From Juglans regia (Eukaryota > Streptophyta > Magnoliopsida > Fagales > Juglandaceae), in the NCBI RefSeq assembly GCF_001411555.2, contig NC_049907.1, positions 34,803,866 to 34,867,865 of the forward strand: a stretch of DNA of 64,000 nucleotides, read 5' to 3'. The notes beneath the pieces are model-generated. The model made no database searches and was not told where the DNA came from. It saw only the letters and a list, made by a program, of their open reading frames with translations. How positions within the stretch are numbered: the first letter of the stretch is position 1; every line of letters starts with the position of its first letter. The position numbers and the translations under genes are program-made. Below, piece after piece: positions 59,401-64,000 of the stretch.

Positions 59401-61465
59401 CACGACCATCCATGCAGGCAGGATATGATTTCTCTCCCATAACTATAACTAAAAATATGTTAAGTAATCAACTTACCATGAATTGCAAGCACGCATTTTG
59501 ATTATGATATCACACATCCACATGGCCAACTTCAATATTAGAATAGGAAAGAAACTTACAACTTCAATATTAGAATAGGAAAGAAACTTACACTCTTAGA
59601 ATTGTGCCATCATAGAGCAAGCAAAATGGCATTAGGTGCATCCATGAACGATTCACAAGGTGAGATGATTCAAATGAGAAAAGAACATTTGCAGGGAAAT
59701 CATCGAATATTAATGATTGAGTTTAATTTATCTAATATTAATAGCTAAATTCAATTTTGATATAATAATTACCAAGTCAAAAGGAAACCAAATATATGAA
59801 GTACGCTGGCTCATAATTAAATTTAGTTCCTAAACATAACATGTTAAGCCCTTAGAAATAACAGATCAGTAGCTGCATGGGTGATCCAAGGGTGATTAAA
59901 AGTGTCACATTTTACATAGTGGGATGAAAGTGAGATGAGAGTCTAGTATTGCTCATTAATCAATTATGCCAGGACACAGCAGTTCAAGGACTTGATAGTG
60001 GCGGTATTCTTTGTACAAACCTAGGACACAAAGCTCCTCATATGCAGCCCACATTAAAGGATCTGTGGATAATGCCTGCTTAAAGTGATGTATGGCAGTT
60101 TTCCTTCTATCAGTGTACCTAAAACAGAATAAAAACCTCAATAAATGAGAAGCGAATATGCTGAAATAAAAAGTGCACAATATCAAGGAAGATATAAATG
60201 GACACAATTATTCAATCTGCATATGAAAAAACTAACGCTTAACCATATCAGAATTTCTGTTAGTTCTGAAATTCAAACATGACAATTAAATGAACTCAGA
60301 ACCACTATTTTAGTCATAAAAAAAAGGTAAACACAATACGTAGAGCACAAAGGATACAAAGCTACATATAATGAAATTGAAAAAATTGGGCTTTAATGAC
60401 CCTGTTTACATTGTTTAAGCACAAGTTCAAGCCAGAATTTTGGAGTAGCTAGAGTGCCTCTGAACAGAAACAAACAAAGGAATAAATAAGAGAATGTGGC
60501 CTTGTATCCTTGCTAATAAAACCCTGAGGGGTAGCTCAGCTGGTCCGGCCTTGGGTTTGCTCCCCAATGGTCACCAGTTCGAGTCTCCTTAGGGCCACTG
60601 GAGGTTTACCTGGTCGTTAATTTCAGGGTCCCATGGGATTAGTCGAGGTGTGCGCAAGCTGGCCCAAACACCCTCGGTTATCAAAAAAAAAATAATAGGC
60701 AGCAAAGAAACAAGAAGCATACGCTGAGAATGATAGAGACTGTATCTTGGGCAAAAAGGAAAGAAAACTTAAATTAATTATGCTTCTTTTGCCTAATTCT
60801 GTCATGACAAATGTTGCTTATTAGACAAGTAAATAATGTATTGTATGATTTATCTGTCTCTGATTTGTGCTGTACATCTATATCTAGCAAAGGGAAATAC
60901 AGCCCTGTAAGTTCACAGAATGATACAGCCCTTGTACATCTATATCGAGCAACCTACATATTATTATTACTTTAAAAAAAAAAAAAGAGAAACCTGTGAA
61001 TAAGTCCTAAAAGGTAATGACCAGCTGCACCATTCGGAATCTGCAGAAAGAAGATAAATAACAACAACAAGCAATTCATCATCACCTGAAAATCAACGGA
61101 GCAAGTATACACTTGCTTAAAAAATACATAAACTTGCCTCTGCACCAGGCTCATTAGGAGGGCATAATGCTGCTTCGGCTTCATTAAGAAGATCCATCTG
61201 AAAGCATGATAGTGCAAACAAGTAGCGCGATTGAGCCATTTCCGTTCCTTCATATACAATAAATGAAGAGAGAGAGAGAGATTAGTGGATGAGAAAACTT
61301 TCAATAAATTAAGCACAATAGAAAGTAGCAAAATCTTAATCACAGATTGGTTCAACAATGGCAGAAACATTTTTAAGTACTTTGGCAAATACCCTTTAAA
61401 ATATGGTATGCAGCATAAGATTGATTGCTGTGCAAGTAACAGCCAGCCAATAATTGCAAATTCAT
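47433..61465 (-). CDS. CDC27B: CDC27/APC3 (HOBBIT-type) anaphase-promoting complex subunit, 5' end outside the window
   Basis: A TPR-repeat scaffold of the APC/C ubiquitin ligase, which acts in the nucleus in mitotic exit; the Arabidopsis relative HOBBIT also affects meristem and auxin responses. Fifteen exons join in one frame (727 codons with stop): 61465-61393, 61247-61138, 61040-60994, 60118-60021, 58684-58365, 57956-57801, 52846-52630, 52279-52056, 51900-51835, 51604-51485, 51181-51105, 49127-49008, 48269-48050, 47956-47675, 47483-47433. Conserved pieces include [20 protein letters not shown], the variable central region, [80 protein letters not shown] and [20 protein letters not shown]. 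The end is [10 protein letters not shown]. About 40 N-terminal residues are missing, off the right edge beyond a LINE. The coding sequence looks intact despite many intron insertions. Confidence 0.95.
48308..48905 (-). mobile_element. 5'-truncated LINE fragment in a CDC27 intron
   Basis: A T-run at 48311-48319 (poly(A) on the minus strand) is followed by LINE 3' sequence. Minus-strand reading includes [20 protein letters not shown] and IVDNLRKRG, the zf-RVT region seen also in the LINE at 61.5-64 kb. It lies wholly within the intron 48270-49007. Confidence 0.78.
49128..51104. other. CDC27 intron with probable decayed LTR-element sequence
   Basis: There is no exon in this intron. From about 49500 to 51060 the DNA differs from its surroundings (long AT-rich runs). 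It ends with a stretch (CCTAAGGAGACGATGTAGGA and CATCCTCCTGCACTTGGGA) that resembles the non-coding leader of large LTR retrotransposons. No LTR pair or coding domain was found. Confidence 0.35.
53031..53220. mobile_element. Tourist-like MITE (copy 2) in the CDC27 intron
   Basis: The ends GGTTGCGTTTGGATG and (inverse) GGCTTCGTTTGGAA are flanked by TTA (53028-53030) and TAA (53221-53223). The body shares TTTGAAAAAGTTGAATTGTT and GTTGTAATGATGAGTTGAGA with the copies at 10820 and 56671. Confidence 0.85.
53316..53438 (-). repeat. 3' LTR of the CDC27-intron copia
   Basis: A 123-bp LTR. The plus strand starts TGTAGATACATATGGGAAAG and ends CATCTAACA, followed by the PPT complement CTCCTCCTC. Confidence 0.9.
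53593..56103 (-). pseudogene. Copia pol remnant (integrase, RT, RNase H)
   Basis: From right to left: the integrase zinc finger and core at 56103-55741 ([40 protein letters not shown]); the integrase end and hinge at 55638-54937 ([35 protein letters not shown]); RT at 54920-54342 ([40 protein letters not shown], with YVNDIVII in place of YVDDM); and the RNase H region at 54206-53593 ([26 protein letters not shown]). Gag and most of protease are absent. Several stops separate the frames, and a catalytic Asp of RT is replaced by Asn. Confidence 0.9.
56230..56475. repeat. Tandem duplication in the copia 5' leader
   Basis: Two diverged copies of a GACGATGCCGGTA...GACAAGGCCGGCGAGTCCAC...GAAGACGCCGG segment begin near 56239 and 56374, about 135 bases apart. 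They lie in GC-rich leader sequence between the PBS and the integrase remnant. Confidence 0.78.
56543..56658 (-). repeat. 5' LTR of the CDC27-intron copia
   Basis: A 116-bp LTR homologous to 53316-53438, bordered by the PBS complement CACTCTAATACCA on its left. Confidence 0.9.
56671..56880. mobile_element. Tourist-like MITE (copy 3) in the CDC27 intron
   Basis: The ends GGTTGTGTTTGGATG and (inverse) GGCTTCGTTTGATT are flanked by TAA on both sides (56668-56670 and 56881-56883). It is the same family as 53031-53220 and 10820-11039, with repeated GAGTTGA units. Confidence 0.88.
57138..57169 (-). repeat. Third copia LTR end, followed by the target duplication AAATG
   Basis: ACTTATACTAATTACAAACA, continuing to CCTCTAACA, matches the end of the copia LTRs (53400-53438 and 56623-56658). 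It is followed by AAATG (57170-57174), identical to the bases before the left LTR (53311-53315). Confidence 0.75.
58685..60020. other. CDC27 intron with repeat-derived sequence
   Basis: No exon is seen. At 58800-59300 a segment contains two diverged direct repeats of a GTGGGAC(C/T)TGACACTTAAT block (about 58933 and 59199) in LTR/TRIM-like sequence. A poly(T) insertion follows at 59331. Confidence 0.5.
59331..59354 (-). mobile_element. Bare LINE-tail insertion: poly(T)20 plus GGTA with 14-bp target duplication
   Basis: Twenty T residues and GGTA are flanked by exact 14-base direct repeats AGACCACTTCAAAT (59317-59330 and 59354-59367, sharing the A at the junction). This is the signature of a LINE-mediated insertion truncated almost to its poly(A) tail. 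The LINE at 61.5 kb likewise starts (plus strand) with poly(T), TA and GGTAATC. Confidence 0.75.
60523..60692 (+). mobile_element. tRNA-derived SINE in a CDC27 intron
   Basis: It begins GAGGGGTAGCTCAGCTGG (an A-box-like tRNA 5' end), with a B-box-like GGTCACCAGTTCGAGTCTCC at about 60568-60587. A tRNA-unrelated body follows (GATTAGTCGAGGTGTGCGCA) and a terminal A-run at 60683-60692. The length (about 170 bp) and layout fit a plant SINE. It lies in the intron 60119-60993. Confidence 0.82.
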
Positions 61466-61548
61466 CTGCATATAAGAAAAATTAAAGTGTAAAGGAGTTA
61501 AGTAAAAATAAGAGGAATGACAGAAAACATCTAATAACCATGATAAAT

Positions 61549-64000
61549 TTTTTTTTTTTTTTTTTATAGGTAATCAAAGATATTGTATTCATAGAAATAG
61601 GCAAAGCTCAGGTACATAGGAAGTATACATGAAAAAACGCCTAGCTAGAGGTTACAATAGAAAGAAAAAGATCATGGACACTAAGTCTGTTACAAACTAT
61701 AGCCCCCGCCCATAGGAACAATGACTTAAAAAAGAAAACTTTAAGTTCATCCATTGTTCTCTCTTGATCATCAAAACATCTAGCATTTCTCTCCCTCCAA
61801 ATACACCAACACATGCATATTGGTACCAATCTCCAAATTGCTGCTACCTAAGAATTTCCGTGTAAAAGCAGATGATCAACTGATACCCCATGCTTCTTAC
61901 ACATACAACACCAATCTAGGACAATAACCCGTCGTTTCCTCAAATTATCTGTGGTGAGAATCTTGTCCAAAGATGATGTTCAGACAAAGAAAGCTGCTTT
62001 TGAAGGAGCTTTCGTCTTCCATATGCTCTTCCACGGGAACATAGACATTTCAGAGTTCGAGAGCTTTTGATAAAAAGAACTCACAGAGAAGATATCATTC
62101 TTAGAATGATTCCAATGCATCTTGTCTCCGGAGCCCTCCAGAATACTTACGGAATATAATGCAGCAAAGAACTCCGTAATAGACTCCAACTCCCAATCAT
62201 GGGCTGCCCTAATGAAGTCAATATTCCATTGAAGGGTGCCATTTGAAAAGACCAGAAGGTTAGCAATCGATGCCTCCTTTACTCTAGCAAGCGCAAAGAT
62301 GGCAGGGAAGGTATCTCGTAGACAATGGTTACCACACCATATATCAAACCAAAAACGGACACACGAACCATCACCTACAACAAAATGTTCATGTCCTCGG
62401 AAGGTCCCCCAAAGGCTCCTTATGTTTTTCCACAAACCCACTCCATAAGTGCCTCGTACCTCATTCGAGCACCATCCTCCCCAAGCTTCCCCAAACTGAG
62501 AATCTATAACAGACTTCCATAAGGCCTCCCTTTTATTTTGGTACCTCCACAACCACTTACATAAAAGAGCTTGATTGAATTTCATCAAGTGGCAAATCTC
62601 CAACCCTCCCCCAGAAATTGGGGTACAAACTGTTGACTAATTAACCAGGTGGAATTTGAACTCTTCCCTCAATCCACTCCATAAGAAATCTCTTTGTAAC
62701 TTCTCAATGCGGTTAGCCACCTTTGTGGGAAGCGGGAACAAAGACAAAAAATAGATGGGTAAGTTAGAAAGAGTGTTTTTAATCAAAGTCAACCTACTAC
62801 CTTTCAACAAGTATAGTCTCTTCCAAGCAGCCAATATGTGCTCCACCCTTTCAACTATATCATTCCAAATCCTTTCAAATTTAAAAGAGGCACCCAACGG
62901 TAAGCCAAGATACTTCATAGGAAGCAAAGATATCTTGCATCCCAAGGTAGTAGCTAAAATCTCCACATCTGGGGCAGCCCCCACTAGCACTATTTCCGAC
63001 TTTGCGAGGTTAATGCTCAAACCTGACACAACAACAAAACAAAGGAGTAGCGCCCTTAAGTCTTGGACTTGTCCAAGGTGTGCACCACAAAAGATAAGCA
63101 TGTCATCAGCAAATAACAAGTGATAAATGTTGAGATCGCCATTCTCCACCGAAAAACCATGGAGTAACCCACCATCCACCAGGCCCTCAATCATCTTGCC
63201 GAGAGCTTTCATGACAAATAAGAAAAGTAGAGGAGAAAGTGGATCTCCCTGTCTCAAGCCATAAGAGAAGTTGAAGAAACCCATCGGTGAGCCATTTACC
63301 TAGATAGAGAAACGAGCTGAAGAGATACAAAATTTTACCTATTTCTGCCATTTTCTCCCAAAACCACATCTTCCAAATAAGTAAAGAATGAACTTCTAGT
63401 TGAAATGATCATATGCTTTCTCCATGTCTAACTTGCAAAGTAGCCTGGGTTCTCTAGACTTCAATTGACCATCCAAGACTTCATTTACGATAAGTACCGA
63501 GTCAAGGATTTGCCTACCTTTGACAAACGCATTTTGCAGCTTAGAGATTAGTTTTTCTACCACCGAGCTTAGTCTATTTGCTAACACTTTGGATAGAATA
63601 TTGTACATCCTATTCACAAGACTAATAGGGCGATAGTCTCTCACATCCCTAGACCCCACCTTTTTAGGAATGAGGGCTAAAAATGTGGCATTGAGACTCT
63701 TTTAAAATCTAGCATTAGAATGAAATTCATGAACGATTTGCATAATTATCTTCCTTGACCACCTCCCAACAAACTTGAAAGAAACCCAAAGTAAACCCAT
63801 CCGGACCGGGAGCCTTATCACTTGTCATACCTCTGATAACATTGTCCACTTCCTCTTCTGTAAATGGCCTTTCTAACCACCCTGCACTCAACTGGTCTAA
63901 TGTGGAAAAAGACAAACCATCCACTCTTAATCTCCAATTATGCTCTTCAGATAAGAGTTGTTGATAGTATGTTCAATGTGGTTTTTGATAACCATCGATC
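61549..64000 (-). mobile_element. LINE (L1-type) in a CDC27 intron, continuing past the window
   Basis: The 3' end is the poly(T) run at about 61549-61564 (poly(A) on the minus strand). ORF2 sequence then continues to the window edge. Domains seen are zf-RVT and RT; the endonuclease and ORF1 would lie right of 64000. It sits upstream (5') of CDC27 exon 61465-61393, and so separates that exon from the missing first exon or exons. It is in the same orientation as CDC27. Confidence 0.9.
61641..63924 (-). pseudogene. LINE ORF2 reverse transcriptase, disrupted
   Basis: From right to left: PFTEEEVDNVIRGMTSDKAP at 63924-63727; RT N-terminal part [20 protein letters not shown] and [20 protein letters not shown] at 63659-63396; the RT core at 63284-62637 (YGLRQGDPLSPLLFLFVMKA, and HLLFADDMLIFC with the catalytic FADD kept); then the zf-RVT region at 62603-61980 (NQALLCKWLWRYQNKREALW, SIWKTKAPSKAAFFV); and a short tail (WCIWRERNARCFDD) at 61829-61641. 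Stops or frameshifts between the blocks make it non-functional as read, but the individual domains are long and well conserved, so it is younger than the LINE at 5.2-11.4 kb. Confidence 0.9.

Noticed and set aside
60523..60600. tRNA gene
   Set aside because: It has A- and B-box-like motifs, but the cloverleaf is not complete, and a tRNA-unrelated body with an A tail follows, so it is a SINE.

Overview
This is nuclear DNA from a flowering plant, probably a woody eudicot. The evidence is AT-rich intergenic DNA, intron-split genes with canonical plant splice sites, and dense nested LTR retrotransposons, LINEs, hAT and CACTA elements and MITEs. A MITE family with TAA target duplications and a body rich in GAGTTGAGATGAG-type repeats looks to me like one common in walnut and hickory relatives (Fagales). 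That placement is inference from memory, not proof.

Only two host genes look functional, both on the minus strand and both cut by a window edge. At the left (about 271-4922) is a chloroplast Obg GTPase (OBGC/CPSAR1 type). It has a transit peptide, an acidic region, an Obg fold, a G domain and the start of the OCT domain, and its last exon lies off the left edge. At the right (47433-61465, continuing past 64000) is CDC27/HOBBIT (APC3), the TPR scaffold of the anaphase-promoting complex. Fifteen of its exons, 727 codons including the stop, can be assembled in one continuous frame. Its first exon or exons lie beyond the right edge.

The roughly 42 kb between them is transposon DNA. In order: a near full-length LINE (about 5.2-11.4 kb, with two MITEs nested in it); a non-autonomous CACTA element (13368-18051, TSD AAT); a hAT MITE (18912-19565) beside an ankyrin-type pseudogene fragment; a gypsy element with intact ends (20128-25519, TSD GTATG) whose pol has collapsed into a 45-bp codon-phased repeat array; a copia element (from 25567) split by a 6-kb hAT transposon (27291-33344), itself carrying a truncated copy of the same gypsy family; an LTR-flanked element (34806-38660) whose interior carries a clathrin light chain fragment joined to a CIA1/CIAO1 WD40 fragment; a foldback element; and another copia (about 40043-44732). 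CDC27 introns hold a further copia, two MITEs, two LINE insertions, a SINE and a bare poly(T) insertion with target duplications.

The most unusual items are the clathrin light chain-CIA1 chimera captured inside an LTR element, the in-frame 45-bp array built from rearranged gypsy integrase sequence, and a third LTR end next to the CDC27-intron copia that carries the exact partner of its target-site duplication. I found no bacterial-type systems, CRISPR arrays, rRNA genes or intact tRNA genes.
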